64,000 nucleotides of DNA from Actinomyces sp. oral taxon 171 str. F0337 (GCF_005696555.1 NZ_CP040005.1:2914001-2978000); one strand, 5' to 3'; positions 10,819 through 19,745 are shown, counted from the first letter of the stretch. Notes: generated by a model not told the origin, from the letters alone. Program-made: numbers and translations.

Positions 10819-11289
10819 TTACTTGTTCCCGATCTGGGAGAAGCACTTGTTCATGACGTCCTGGGGGATGTCACCGTTGATCTGGATGCCCTTGCCGGCC
10901 TCGGGGTCGGGCACGTCGTAGCCCTCCTTGCGCAGGCACTCGGCGGCCTTGACCAGGTCCTGCTGCGTCTCGGGCTTGGCGAGGTCCTCGGTGCCGGGGG
11001 CGGGGCCGACGATCTGCTCGCACTCCTGGGCGGCCTTGGTGGCGGCCTCGGTCTCGGGGAACTGCACGTTGCCGTTGGCGTCGGGGTCGGAGACGTCGAT
11101 GCCCTTGTCGCGCATGCACTTGGCCATCTTGAGCAGGTAGTCGTCCCCGCTGGTGGCGGAGGCGGAGGCCGCGGCCGAGTCCGCCTTCGAGCCCTGGGAG
11201 CATCCGGCCATGAGTCCGACGGCGCACACGGCGCAGGTCAGGACCGTGGCGGCGCGGGTGAGGATCCGAGTGCTGAGGGGCTTGTTCAT
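10819..11289 (-). CDS. Small lipoprotein upstream of the ABC efflux genes
   Basis: A 156-residue protein with a lipobox at LMAGC (Cys30). The mature part carries two related units, KCMRDKGIDVSDPDANG and ECLRKEGYDVPDPEAGKG, each with a Cys, so it looks like an internal duplication with possible disulfides. ATG 11289 is chosen because the signal peptide starts there and AAAGGA lies upstream. It is 82 bp before the adaptor gene on the same strand and divergent from the two-component system, so it may be a sensor or accessory subunit of the exporter. Function unproven. Confidence 0.8.
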   Translation of the reverse strand: MNKPLSTRILTRAATVLTCAVCAVGLMAGCSQGSKADSAAASASATSGDDYLLKMAKCMRDKGIDVSDPDANGNVQFPETEAATKAAQECEQIVGPAPGTEDLAKPETQQDLVKAAECLRKEGYDVPDPEAGKGIQINGDIPQDVMNKCFSQIGNK

Positions 11290-11464
11290 GGAGGGGTCCT
11301 TTCGGCTCACGTGGGTCGGGGCGCGGAGGCACCCGTTCGTTCGAGGAACAGCCAACCGTGAGCGGTGTTGCCATGGGGTTCACAATTTCGCTTATGTTGT
11401 GGCAACACGGGGGCTGGTTCGCTGGGGGACCGGCCGAACACACCACAGCGAAGGAGACAGGGCC
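11290..11464. promoter_or_regulatory. Divergent promoter region between efflux genes and two-component system
   Basis: It contains an inverted repeat TGTTGCC (11366-11372) / GGCAACA (11401-11407) with a nested CACAA (11381-11385) / TTGTG (11397-11401). The position between the exporter operon and its likely regulator makes this the best candidate for the response-regulator binding site. No clean -35/-10 pair was identified. Confidence 0.45.
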
Positions 11465-12124
11465 ATGCGCGTGCTCGTCGTGGAGGATGAGGAGTATCTG
11501 GCCGAGGCCATCGCCACCGGGCTGCGGCGCGAGGCGATGGCCGTTGACGTCGTCGGCGACGGGGCCAGCGCCCTGGAGCAGGTGGAGATCAACGACTACG
11601 ACATCATCGTCCTGGACCGGGACCTGCCCGTGGTCCACGGCGACGAGGTCTGCCGCCGGGTGGTCAGCGACCATCCCAGCACGCGGGTCCTCATGCTCAC
11701 CGCGTCCCGGACCCTGGACGCGCGCGTGGGCGGCTTCGAGCTGGGGGCGGACGACTACCTCACCAAGCCCTTCGAGTTCCCCGAGCTGGTGGCCCGGCTG
11801 CGGGCCCTGGGGCGACGCAGCCAGCCGGCGCGCACCCCGGTCATCGAGGCCCACGGAGTGCGCCTGGACCCCTTCCGCCGGGAGGTCTACCGCGACGGGC
11901 ACTTCATTCACCTCAGCCCCAAGGAGTTCGCGGTCCTCCAGGTCCTCATGGAGGCCGAGGGCGGGGTCCTCAGCGCCGAGACGCTCCTGGAGAAGGCCTG
12001 GGACGCCAACGCCGACCCCTTCACCAACTCCACGCGGGTGACGATCTCCCACCTGCGTCGCAAGCTCGGTGAGCCGCGTGTGATCCAGACGGTCCCCGGC
12101 GCGGGCTACAGGTTCAGCGCATGA
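11465..12124 (+). CDS. OmpR/PhoB-family response regulator
   Basis: A 219-residue regulator. The receiver domain has the acidic pocket E7/D8, phospho-acceptor D51 (IIVLDRDLP), Thr79 (MLTAS) and K101 (YLTKPFEF). The winged-helix effector domain (about 125-219) ends in TRVTISHLRRKLGEPRVIQTVPGAGYRFSA, the classic OmpR recognition helix and wing. ATG 11465 follows GAAGGAG. It overlaps the histidine kinase by 4 nt. It probably controls the divergent lipoprotein/MacAB-like operon. Confidence 0.96.
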   Translation: MRVLVVEDEEYLAEAIATGLRREAMAVDVVGDGASALEQVEINDYDIIVLDRDLPVVHGDEVCRRVVSDHPSTRVLMLTASRTLDARVGGFELGADDYLTKPFEFPELVARLRALGRRSQPARTPVIEAHGVRLDPFRREVYRDGHFIHLSPKEFAVLQVLMEAEGGVLSAETLLEKAWDANADPFTNSTRVTISHLRRKLGEPRVIQTVPGAGYRFSA

Positions 12125-13398
12125 GCGGGCAGGGGGCCCAGGCGACCCGGGCCGACGACGCGGCACAGCACGGCGCCGACAGCGGGCCCTGTGACGCCCG
12201 CGATGCCCATGAGGCCCGACCGGGTCGCACGGAGCGGTTGCGTCGCGCTCAGCACCTGAGTATCCGGGCACGCCTGACCCTGACCTACGCCGGGATGGTG
12301 ACGGCAGCCGGCGTGGTCCTCATCGCCCTGGTCTACTTCTACACGCGCTACGTCACGCTCTCCATCGCCTTCGACCCGCCTCAGCAGACTCCCGTCATCG
12401 ATGCGACGACTCCGCAGGCCGCCAAGGTGGACACGAACCTGTTCGATCTGCTCGGCAGCATCATGCGCTCGGCCGTCGGAGCGCTGGCGCTGCTCGTGGT
12501 GCTCTCCGGGACCGTCGGCTGGATCCTGGCGGGGCGGATGCTGCAGCCGCTGTCCTCGATGAATGCGGCGGCCAAGCGCGCCGCCTCGGGTGACCTCAGC
12601 CAGCGGCTGGACCTGTCCGGCCCTCGCGACGAGATCCACGACCTGGCGGACACCTTCGACAACATGCTGGCCTCCCTGGAGCGCTCCTTCTCCGTCCACC
12701 GCCGGTTCGCGGCCAACGCCTCCCACGAGCTGCGCACGCCACTGGCCACCACGCAGACGATGATCGACGTCGCCCTGTCCGACCCGCAGGCCTCGGCCGA
12801 GGACCTGCGCCGGGTACTGACCCGGGTCCTGGAGACCAACCGCGCCAACCGGGAGACGATTGACGCCCTGCTGGACCTGGCAGACGCCCAGTCCGGGAAG
12901 CCGGCTCACGAGGACGTGGACATGGAGGTCACGGTCCGTGACGCCCTGGGCCTCATCGCGCCGGAGGTCGCTGAGTACGATCTTCACGTCTCCACCCACC
13001 TGCTGCCCGCCCGGGTCCCCGGCGACCCGGTGCTGCTGCGCCAGAGCGTGTCCAACCTGCTGCGCAATGCGGCCCGCTACAACGTCGAGGGCGGCCGCAT
13101 CACCGTGGGCATGGCGCGCCTGGATGACGGCGTGCGTCTGACGATCCGCAACGACGGCCCCGTAGTGGCGGCCGAGAGCGTGGAGTCCCTGCGCGAGCCC
13201 TTCGTCCGCGGTGAGGGACGGGGGCGGACCCGGGGCTCCGGGCACGGACTGGGCCTGGCGATCGTCACGGCCGTGGCCACCGCGCACGGCGGCGAGCTCC
13301 GTCTGAGCGCCAATCCTGACGGCGGGCTGACGGCTGTCCTCGAGCTGCCGGTCGATCAGACCGGGGACGACTCGGACACAGCCGGCGCCAACGACTGA
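12121..13398 (+). CDS. Sensor histidine kinase
   Basis: A 425-residue partner of the preceding regulator. It has a long hydrophilic N-terminus (about 1-50), TM1 (YAGMVTAAGVVLIALVYFY), a short extracytoplasmic loop of about 50 residues, TM2 (AVGALALLVVLSGTVGWILA), HAMP, a HisKA H-box ANASHELRTPLA with phospho-His202, and a HATPase domain (N-box NLLRNAARYN, G-box RGSGHGLGLAIV). The small loop suggests sensing in or near the membrane rather than a large external domain. The first 45 residues are unusually rich in Ala/Asp. Confidence 0.96.
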   Translation: MSGQGAQATRADDAAQHGADSGPCDARDAHEARPGRTERLRRAQHLSIRARLTLTYAGMVTAAGVVLIALVYFYTRYVTLSIAFDPPQQTPVIDATTPQAAKVDTNLFDLLGSIMRSAVGALALLVVLSGTVGWILAGRMLQPLSSMNAAAKRAASGDLSQRLDLSGPRDEIHDLADTFDNMLASLERSFSVHRRFAANASHELRTPLATTQTMIDVALSDPQASAEDLRRVLTRVLETNRANRETIDALLDLADAQSGKPAHEDVDMEVTVRDALGLIAPEVAEYDLHVSTHLLPARVPGDPVLLRQSVSNLLRNAARYNVEGGRITVGMARLDDGVRLTIRNDGPVVAAESVESLREPFVRGEGRGRTRGSGHGLGLAIVTAVATAHGGELRLSANPDGGLTAVLELPVDQTGDDSDTAGAND

Positions 13399-13431
13399 CG
13401 GTCGCAGACCACGCGGGCCGGCGACCGTCAG
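13395..13431 (+). terminator. Terminator of the two-component operon
   Basis: Perfect 11-bp inverted repeat (13395-13405 and 13421-13431, 15-nt loop) that overlaps the kinase stop codon. Confidence 0.75.
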
Positions 13432-13448
13432 AGTCGAGTAGCTGGTTG

Positions 13449-13470
13449 CGGCGGAGACGTGACTCCGCCG
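13449..13470 (-). terminator. Terminator of the DUF4282-like gene
   Basis: 8-bp inverted repeat CGGCGGAG/CTCCGCCG (13449-13456, 13463-13470) with a 6-nt loop, directly downstream of the minus-strand gene ending at 13478. Confidence 0.6.
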
Positions 13471-13477
13471 GGAGCCG

Positions 13478-13927
13478 CTAGTTCTTCTTGCCGGAGTTGA
13501 TGACCAGCTCGATGAAGAGGCGGATCAGACCGATCTGGGCGAAGGTCCACAGCGCGTTGAAGACCAGGTCGAGAACGAAGGTTCCGAAGGAGAAGGACCG
13601 CTTGCCCGACTCGTAGTCGAGGTCACCGGCCAGAGAACCGGCGTTGTAGGCGTTGTACAGCCACAGTGCGATCAGACCGCCGGCAACGATGTAGAAGAAC
13701 ACCTTGCCGAACTTCTCGGCGAAGGGCTTGGCGGTGTCGAAGAGGTTGCCCATGAAGCTGTCCCCCGCCGGCGCCTGCGGGTAGGGCTGACCGGGAGCGC
13801 CAGGAGCGCCGGGGGCTCCCTGGAACTGCTGCTGCTGAGGCGGGTAGGGCTGCCCCGGGACCGGAGCCGAAGGGGCTGAGGGCTGCTGCTGATAGAAGGG
13901 CTGACCGGGGTTGGGGGGCTGAGTCAT
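13478..13927 (-). CDS. Small membrane protein, proline/glutamine-rich N-terminus, DUF4282-like
   Basis: A 149-residue protein. Residues 1-55 are a low-complexity Pro/Gln/Gly segment (runs of QQQ and GAPGAPGAPG). Two hydrophobic segments follow: FFYIVAGGLIALWLYNAY and LVFNALWTFAQIGLIRLFIELVI. The second, ending in an RLFIEL motif, is like DUF4282 proteins, which are small two-TM proteins of unknown role. GAAGGAAG lies 13 nt before the ATG. It is monocistronic and convergent with the kinase gene. Confidence 0.8.
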   Translation of the reverse strand: MTQPPNPGQPFYQQQPSAPSAPVPGQPYPPQQQQFQGAPGAPGAPGQPYPQAPAGDSFMGNLFDTAKPFAEKFGKVFFYIVAGGLIALWLYNAYNAGSLAGDLDYESGKRSFSFGTFVLDLVFNALWTFAQIGLIRLFIELVINSGKKN

Positions 13928-14203
13928 GAGGACTGTTCGCTTCCTTCAGAGTTGGGGACGCAGGCAGGCTACCGTGTCTACGATGCCCTGTGAAACGAAG
14001 AGGTCAACCCTCACATTCTGCGAGGCGACTCACAGTCCTCAGGACGTGGGGTGATGAGGCGCCATGAAAGCGGTCATCGGGCCGATCCAGCGTACGGGAC
14101 CCCTGAAGGGCGTGGGGACACGGACCCGCCGGTGCCGTGGGGAAAGCACTCCCCATCGTCCTGGGCACCAGCCTGTGCCGCGGTGTCTCAGCGTCTCAGC
14201 GTC

Positions 14204-15523
14204 TCAGCGCACCAGGTCGTAGGTGTCGGAGGCGCCGACCGGGGAGGCCGGGGCCGGAGGAGCCGGCAGCCGGCGCCGGCGCTCACTGCGGGCCACGGCG
14301 GTGCGCAGCAGGGTCTCGAAGGGACCGGCGTGACCGCCACGCTCCAGGACGGTGCACAGACCGACCGTCACCAGCCAGACCGCCAGCGCGATCCCCGCGG
14401 TCCGGGCCTCACCCAGGTGGAGCTCGATGCCGGTCAGGGAGGGAAGAGCCAGGAAGACAATGGCGAAGAGGAAGGTCTGGCTGAGGTAGGCCGTCATGGA
14501 GCGGCGACCCACGTTGGAGGCCAGCCGGCGCAGCCCCGTCAGCCGGCCATCCGACCTCGGTCCGCCGGCGTACAGGGCCAGCAGCGCCAACCAGCCGCAG
14601 GCCCCGGCCACACCCGTGACCGCATGAAGGGGCATGCCCCAGGTGGCCAGGGTTCCACCCGCGGCCCACACTGCGAAGCCGATACCGCCCGCGGCCCCGA
14701 TCCCCAGGCCGCCCAGGCCGACAGCGACCAGGAGCCGGCGGTGACGCTCGGGGCGGATGATGAGGTCGGTGTCGGCCAGGCGGGCTCCGAGGAACATCGC
14801 CGGAACGATCATGGAGAAGAACAGCGCCGAGACCAGGCTTCCACCCCAGGCCAGGAGGCCTTGGGAGACGTAGGACAGGACCGTGTCGGTCGAGCCGCCG
14901 GCCCCCTGTTGCGCGGCCGTCGCCGAGGCCGAGCCCTGGGAGGCCAGGAAGCTGCCCATGTGGAGGAAGGTGGCGGTGCCGGCAACGACAACGACGACGC
15001 AGAAGGCCACGGCCCGTTTCCAGTGCTTGCGGGTGATCCAGCCGGCGAAGATGACGGCGACCAGGCCGTAGGGGCCGATGATGTCACCGGAGAAGAGCAG
15101 GGCGTGCGCAGCGCCGAAGAGGATCATCCACAGCCCTCGACGCCGCACCAGACGGCGGGCGTCGACGGTGGCCTGCTCACAGGCCCAGGCCACCTCCTGC
15201 GACGTCGGCTCACGGCCGGCCTCCACGCCGGGCAGGGAACTGAGGTAGGAGGTGGTGCCGGAGGCGATGCGCCGGTTGGCCATGGTGACCAGCCCGAAGC
15301 CGAAAAGCAGCGCGAACAGCGGGTAGGCCCGCGAGTCGACCAGGAGGGAGCGCACCCACAGCCACGCCGTGTCGGCGGCGTCGGCGGGAGCGGAGGACTG
15401 CGTCACGCCGGTCCAGAAGGGGATATTGGCCAGCGCGATGAACAGGAGCATGAAGCCACGGGCCACATCCGGGGACGGGTAGCGCACGCCCCGGGTACCG
15501 GTGAACGATGTCGCGAGTTTCAT
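14204..15523 (-). CDS. DUF418 family polytopic membrane protein
   Basis: A 439-residue protein with about ten hydrophobic segments. The family marks are RYPSPDVARGFMLLFIALAN at the start, YPLFALLFGFGL, GPYGLVAVIFAG, GRRSMTAYLSQTFLF and the C-terminal GPFETLLRTAVARSERRR. DUF418 proteins are related to acyltransferase/heparan-N-acetyltransferase-like membrane proteins, but no reaction is proven. The start ATG 15523 is preceded by a TAGCGT hexamer 7 nt away, so it is probably leaderless. Three 8-bp GTCTCAGC repeats (14185-14208) cover its stop codon. A paralogue lies directly upstream. Confidence 0.88.
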   Translation of the reverse strand: MKLATSFTGTRGVRYPSPDVARGFMLLFIALANIPFWTGVTQSSAPADAADTAWLWVRSLLVDSRAYPLFALLFGFGLVTMANRRIASGTTSYLSSLPGVEAGREPTSQEVAWACEQATVDARRLVRRRGLWMILFGAAHALLFSGDIIGPYGLVAVIFAGWITRKHWKRAVAFCVVVVVAGTATFLHMGSFLASQGSASATAAQQGAGGSTDTVLSYVSQGLLAWGGSLVSALFFSMIVPAMFLGARLADTDLIIRPERHRRLLVAVGLGGLGIGAAGGIGFAVWAAGGTLATWGMPLHAVTGVAGACGWLALLALYAGGPRSDGRLTGLRRLASNVGRRSMTAYLSQTFLFAIVFLALPSLTGIELHLGEARTAGIALAVWLVTVGLCTVLERGGHAGPFETLLRTAVARSERRRRLPAPPAPASPVGASDTYDLVR

Positions 15524-15530
15524 GCCCTCC

Positions 15531-15536
15531 ACGCTA
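15531..15536 (-). promoter_or_regulatory. Leaderless promoter -10 (TAGCGT)
   Basis: Read on the minus strand, TAGCGT ends 7 nt before ATG 15523. A GGAGGG also lies directly against the ATG, but too close to act as a normal ribosome binding site. Confidence 0.5.
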
Positions 15537-15609
15537 GAAGGCGGCGGACAGGGGCACATCCCCCGCCGGGGCTAACGTGAGGGTTTGATCCTCTCCTCCT
15601 CAGAGGGCG

Positions 15610-15651
15610 GGAAGGGCCCCGCTCCTCCTCCCGGAGGACCAGGGCCCTTCC
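15610..15651 (-). terminator. Terminator downstream of the second DUF418 gene
   Basis: Inverted repeat GGAAGGGCCC (15610-15619) / GGGCCCTTCC (15642-15651), with a further CCTCC/GGAGG pairing inside the loop. Confidence 0.7.
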
Positions 15652-15710
15652 TCCTTGCGGTGGCATCAGGCTCCACGGCACTCGTCGGCTGCCCGCGGGG
15701 CTGCGCCGGA

Positions 15711-17201
15711 TCAGGGCGCCGGCTGCGATCCCGGCTGGGTGGCCGGCGCCATTCCCGGCTGGGCACCCGGCTGAGCCACCGGCCCCATGCCCGGCTGCAT
15801 CGGCACAGGCACTCCCGGCTGGGCACCCGGCTGAGCCACCGGCCCCATGCCCGGCTGCATCGGCGGCATTCCTGGCTGAGCCCCCATCTGCATCATCGGC
15901 CACGCACCGGGCTGCATCCCCGGCCAAACGGCGGGCGGGGGCGGGGGCGTCGGCCTCCTGCGCTCACTGCGGGCAACAGCGGTGCGCAGCAGGGTCTCGA
16001 AGGGACCGGCGTGACCGCCATGCTCCAGCAGGACGCACAGGACCACGGCTGCCAGCCAGACGCCCAGGGCGATGAGGGCGGCCGTGGCCTGCCCCACCCA
16101 CAGGCGCCTCCCCGTCACCAGGAGCGGAATGATGCCGAAGATAGTGCCGAACAGGATCGTCTGGCTCAGATAGACGGTCATGGAGCGGCGGCCGACAGCG
16201 GAGGCGAGCCGTCGCACCCCGGTCAGCCGGCCGTCCGGTCTGGGACCGCCAGCATACAGTGCCAGCAGCGCCAGCCAGCCGCAGGCCCCGGCCAGGCCGA
16301 AGAACTCCTTGGTGGCGAAGTCCCACGGCCAAGCCTCCATCGGCGTCACGAGCGTCAGCGCGCTGTGGAGCGCCGCGAACGCCCCCAGCGCCAGACCACC
16401 GAGGCCCACTGAGACGAGCAGGCGACGGTGCCGCTCCGGCTGGGTGATGAGATCGGTGTCGGCCAGGCGCGCGCCGAGGACCGCTGCGGGGATGATGAGT
16501 GCGAAGAGGGCCTGCACGACCAGCACGACGAGCCACTGAACGATGTTGCCGCCGAGCCAGAGGAGCGCCGCTCCAACTGAGATCGCCTGCTCCCCGGAGG
16601 TCGTCGGGGCGGCGCCCGCCGACAGGGTGCCTGTGGCCAGGTACATCCCCAGCGCCACCACGGAGATGATGCCTGCGGTCAGGTAGAGCGCCCCGTAGTT
16701 CTTGCGTGCCAGCAGGTTGGCCAGGAGGACGGCGACCAGGCCGTAGGCGCCGATGATGTCACCGGGGAAGACGATGCCGTGGACGAAGCCGAACAGAAGC
16801 ATCCACCAGCCACGGCGTCGCACCAGGCGATAGGCGTCGATGGTGGCCATCTCACGGGCCCAGGCCGCCTCGTGCGGCATCGGCTCGCGGCCGGTCTGCG
16901 CTCCGGGCAGGGAGCTGAGGTAAGAGGTGGTGCCGGAGGCGATGCGCCGGTTGATCATGGTCATGAGCCCGAAACCGAAGAGCATCGCGAACAGCGGGTA
17001 GGCCCGGTGGTCCACCACCAGCGCGCGGACGAACATCCACCAGGCGTCGACGGACGAGGCCGGCGGCTCGGCCCCGTTCGGCATCTTGTTCCATGACGGA
17101 ACGTTGGCCACCGCGATGAGCAGGAGCATGAAGCCGCGGGCCACGTCAGGGGCGGGGTACCGCAAGCCCCGAGGGCCGGTGAAGGAGGTTGTCATCCGCA
17201 T
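15711..17201 (-). CDS. DUF418 family membrane protein with repeat-rich tail
   Basis: Paralogue of the gene at 14204-15523, 496 residues. The membrane part has the same landmarks (RYPAPDVARGFMLLLIAVAN, YPLFAMLFGFGL, GRRSMTVYLSQTILF, GPFETLLRTAVARSERRR). It is extended by a cytoplasmic tail of about 80 residues rich in Pro, Gly, Met and Gln, with a 20-residue unit (QPGMGPVAQPGAQPG) repeated. The repeat is also exact at DNA level: 52 bp at 15753-15804 recur at 15813-15864. ATG 17201 follows a TAGGGT hexamer by 7 nt; ATG 17195 is the alternative. Confidence 0.88.
   Translation of the reverse strand: MRMTTSFTGPRGLRYPAPDVARGFMLLLIAVANVPSWNKMPNGAEPPASSVDAWWMFVRALVVDHRAYPLFAMLFGFGLMTMINRRIASGTTSYLSSLPGAQTGREPMPHEAAWAREMATIDAYRLVRRRGWWMLLFGFVHGIVFPGDIIGAYGLVAVLLANLLARKNYGALYLTAGIISVVALGMYLATGTLSAGAAPTTSGEQAISVGAALLWLGGNIVQWLVVLVVQALFALIIPAAVLGARLADTDLITQPERHRRLLVSVGLGGLALGAFAALHSALTLVTPMEAWPWDFATKEFFGLAGACGWLALLALYAGGPRPDGRLTGVRRLASAVGRRSMTVYLSQTILFGTIFGIIPLLVTGRRLWVGQATAALIALGVWLAAVVLCVLLEHGGHAGPFETLLRTAVARSERRRPTPPPPPAVWPGMQPGAWPMMQMGAQPGMPPMQPGMGPVAQPGAQPGVPVPMQPGMGPVAQPGAQPGMAPATQPGSQPAP
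15753..15864. repeat. 60-bp period tandem repeat in the DUF418 tail
   Basis: Two identical 52-bp copies (15753-15804, 15813-15864) separated by 8 bp. The 60-bp period keeps the reading frame, so copy-number change would lengthen or shorten the tail by 20 residues. Confidence 0.85.
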
Positions 17202-17208
17202 GCGCAGG

Positions 17209-17214
17209 ACCCTA
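17209..17214 (-). promoter_or_regulatory. Leaderless promoter -10 (TAGGGT)
   Basis: On the minus strand TAGGGT ends 7 nt before ATG 17201; no Shine-Dalgarno sequence is present. Confidence 0.5.
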
Positions 17215-17346
17215 CGACCGGTAGGAGACCGGCTGCATCCGCCTGAAGAACGATGCGCCGGGGCCGTGCGCCGCACCGGCCGAAGAGCTCAGTGCCGCAT
17301 CTGTGCCCGCGCAGTGCCCATCGGTGCCCGTCAGTGCCCGTCAGTG

Positions 17347-17841
17347 CTACCGGGGGCGCATGGGCACGAGATCGGTGCTCACTGTGCCCGCAGTTCCGGC
17401 GGTGCGCCCTCGCCCCGCCTCGGGGTGGCGTCCCGCAGGTCCACGGCCTTGGCGGCCGGGCGCGACGACCTGGACCTCGCCGTCGGCGGCGGCGGCGAAG
17501 ATCCGCTGGATGACGGCCTCACGACTGCGCATGCGGGCGTTGTCCGCCTCCAGCTCCTCGACGCGGGTCTCCAGGGCGAGGATGCGGCGGATGCCCTCGA
17601 GGTTGATGCCCTCCTGGGACAGGGACTGGATGCGGCGCAGGCGCTCGACGTCGCGGTGGGAGTAGCGCCGGCCCCGCCCGCGGGTCCGGGCGGGGCTGAC
17701 CAGTCCCAGGCGGTCGTACTGGCGCAGGGTCTGGGGGTGCATCCCGGCGAGCTCGGCCGCCACCGAGACCACGTAGACCGCGCGCTCGGCCGCGTCGTCG
17801 GCCAGGACGCCCAGCCCCTGCCCCGCACGACGCCGGCTCAC
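17347..17841 (-). CDS. hspR: Heat-shock repressor HspR (MerR family)
   Basis: A 164-residue MerR-type regulator: winged [44 protein letters not shown] at about 20-62, then [25 protein letters not shown] and a coiled coil ([15 protein letters not shown]). HspR binds HAIR sites and uses DnaK as corepressor, giving feedback on dnaK and clpB. It is the last gene of the dnaK operon and overlaps dnaJ by 4 nt. The C-terminal tail of about 35 residues is Gly/Arg-rich and degenerate, ending near short direct repeats (GTGCCCGTCA) at 17324-17343. Four HAIR-like sites in this window are its expected targets. Confidence 0.95.
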   Translation of the reverse strand: MSRRRAGQGLGVLADDAAERAVYVVSVAAELAGMHPQTLRQYDRLGLVSPARTRGRGRRYSHRDVERLRRIQSLSQEGINLEGIRRILALETRVEELEADNARMRSREAVIQRIFAAAADGEVQVVAPGRQGRGPAGRHPEAGRGRTAGTAGTVSTDLVPMRPR

Positions 17842-18872
17842 TTCGCCGCCTCCTCCATGAGGGTGGCCCGCGGGTCGGTGTCGCCCATGGCCTCATCGAA
17901 GGCCTCGAGAGCCTTCTTGGCCGCTTTGGAGAGCTTCTTGGGGACGGCCACCTGGATGGTCGCCAGCAGGTCACCGGTCTTCTTGCGGGTGGTGGCGCCC
18001 TTTCCGCGCAGGCGCATGACGGTGCCCGAGGGAGTGCCGGGCTTGATCTTGATCTTGGAGGTGCCGCCGTCGAGCAGCGGTACCTCGACCGTGGCGCCCA
18101 GGGCCGCCTCGCGCAGCGTGACCGGCAGATCCATGCGCAGGTTGGCGCTGTCAGCCGCGTCGATGGAGTACACCGGGTGCTTGTTGACGCTGATGGACAC
18201 CACCATGTCGCCGTTCTCGCCGCCGTTGACGCCCTCCCGGCCCTTTCCGCGCAGGCGGATCTTCTGGCCGTCGTGGACACCGGCGGGAATGCGGACCTTC
18301 ATGGTGCGGCCGTCCGCGGTCAGCTCCACGGTGGTGCCGGCGACGGCGTCGCGCAGGTCCAGCGTCGCCGAGGTCAGAACGTCGGCGCCCTTCTGCGGGC
18401 GGGGCTGGGGGGTGAAGCCGCCGAACCCGAAGGGGCCGGAGCGGCCACCGGAGCGGGTGGGGCTGGGGGTGCCGCCGAACATGCGCAGCAGGTCGTCGAG
18501 GTCGGGCTCACCGGCACCGCCTGCGGTCTCGAAGCGGACGCTGCCGCCCTGGCCGCCGAACATGGAGGAGAAGATGTCCTCGAAGCCGGCACCGCCGGCT
18601 CCTCCCGGGCCGCCGGCCTGGAAGCGGGCACCGCCTCCGGCCATGGAGCGGATCGCGTCGTACTGCTTGCGCTCGGCCTCGTCGGACAGGACGGCGTACG
18701 CCTCTCCGATCTCCTTGAACTTCTCCGCAGCCGCGGCGTCGTCGGGGTTGCGGTCGGGGTGGTACTTCTTCGCGAGCGTACGGTAGGCCTTTTTGATAGC
18801 GGCGGCGTCGGCGTCCTTACTCACGCCGAGGACCGCGTAGAAGTCCTTCGTCATCCAGTCCTGACTGGCCAT
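17838..18872 (-). CDS. dnaJ: DnaJ/CbpA-type co-chaperone without zinc finger
   Basis: A 344-residue Hsp40. J-domain with HPD at 38-40 ([11 protein letters not shown]), a G/F-rich region (about 75-160, [20 protein letters not shown]...FGFGGF), then two C-terminal beta domains ([40 protein letters not shown]). The four CxxCxGxG zinc-finger repeats of true DnaJ are absent, so by architecture it is a class B/CbpA protein, although it occupies the dnaJ position of the operon. A 240-bp gap separates it from grpE. AAGGAGG lies 13 nt before ATG 18872. Confidence 0.93.
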   Translation of the reverse strand: MASQDWMTKDFYAVLGVSKDADAAAIKKAYRTLAKKYHPDRNPDDAAAAEKFKEIGEAYAVLSDEAERKQYDAIRSMAGGGARFQAGGPGGAGGAGFEDIFSSMFGGQGGSVRFETAGGAGEPDLDDLLRMFGGTPSPTRSGGRSGPFGFGGFTPQPRPQKGADVLTSATLDLRDAVAGTTVELTADGRTMKVRIPAGVHDGQKIRLRGKGREGVNGGENGDMVVSISVNKHPVYSIDAADSANLRMDLPVTLREAALGATVEVPLLDGGTSKIKIKPGTPSGTVMRLRGKGATTRKKTGDLLATIQVAVPKKLSKAAKKALEAFDEAMGDTDPRATLMEEAAK

Positions 18873-19023
18873 GGTCGTCTCACCGCCTCCTTATCCGGGT
18901 GATCGTGGGTTTTCCTTACTGATGACAGCCGCCTGTCACTGACGAGCGACAAAGCTTGAAGGTCATGGAATGGGCGCCCTCCGGGACTGGGCCCTCGGGC
19001 GCCCCGACGGCACCCCCTGGTTC

Positions 19024-19070
19024 GACGGCGGACCCGTGCCGGCGCTTCCGGCGGGTCCGGGTCCGCCGTC
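19024..19070 (-). promoter_or_regulatory. Intercistronic hairpin between grpE and dnaJ
   Basis: 13-bp perfect inverted repeat (19024-19036 and 19058-19070) around a 21-nt loop that itself can fold (CCGG-N5-CCGG). It lies in the only long gap of the operon, so it may weaken read-through or protect the upstream dnaK-grpE message. Confidence 0.6.
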
Positions 19071-19112
19071 GGACCTGGGTGAGTGGTGCAGGTGATATGC
19101 AGTGGATACCGC

Positions 19113-19745
19113 TCAGGCCGGGTTGGCGACCTGGACACGGGCGGCGCGCACGACGCGCTCACCCAGGCGGTATCCGGGCTGGAGGACCGCGGCGATGGTG
19201 GGCTCGGTGACCTCGCTGGACTCGGTGGCCATGAGGGCCTCGTGCAGCGTGGGGTCGAAGGCCTCACCCGCGGCGCCGAAGCGCTCCAGGGAGTACTTCT
19301 CGGCCAGGATCGTCTCGAGCTTGCCGGCCGTGGTCTCGAAGGTGCCGGTCAGGTCGCCGTGCTGGCGGGCCAGCTCGATCTCGTCGAGGACCGGGATGAG
19401 GGCCTCGACGACGCCGGCGGCACCGGCGTCCCGGTGGGAGGCCGCGCCCTCGCGGGAGCGGCGCACGAACCCCTGGTACTCCTGCTGGAGGTTGTAGAGG
19501 TCCGCCCGGGCCCGGGCCAGGTCGTCGGCAGCCTGAGCGGCCTGGGCCTGAGCCTGGGCCAGGGGGTCCTCCCCCGCCGCCTCCTCGTCGGAGGCGGCGT
19601 CGGACTGGCCGGCCGCGCCCTCGGGCGAGCCCTGGACGAGCTCGTCGCGGACGTCGTCGGGCACCTCCTCGAAGGCCGACTCGACGGCCGCCTGGAGCTC
19701 GGGGTCGATGCCCTCGTTCTCGGGGGTGGGGCCGGCCGAGGTCAC
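19113..19745 (-). CDS. grpE: Nucleotide exchange factor GrpE
   Basis: A 210-residue cytosolic dimer that releases ADP from DnaK. The acidic, disordered N-terminus (about 1-60) leads to a long coiled coil ([38 protein letters not shown]) and the beta-domain with [11 protein letters not shown] and [20 protein letters not shown], the GrpE signature. It overlaps dnaK by 4 nt, giving coupled translation in the ratio expected for the chaperone machine. Confidence 0.97.
   Translation of the reverse strand: MTSAGPTPENEGIDPELQAAVESAFEEVPDDVRDELVQGSPEGAAGQSDAASDEEAAGEDPLAQAQAQAAQAADDLARARADLYNLQQEYQGFVRRSREGAASHRDAGAAGVVEALIPVLDEIELARQHGDLTGTFETTAGKLETILAEKYSLERFGAAGEAFDPTLHEALMATESSEVTEPTIAAVLQPGYRLGERVVRAARVQVANPA

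Noticed and set aside
14185..14208. Three tandem 8-bp GTCTCAGC repeats at the DUF418 stop, considered as a CRISPR-like or phase-variation tract
   Set aside because: Too short for CRISPR; it lies at the stop codon, so a copy change would affect only the last residues.
17324..17347. Short direct repeats GTGCCCGTCA near the hspR end
   Set aside because: Two copies only, in a low-complexity region; no regulatory meaning can be supported.
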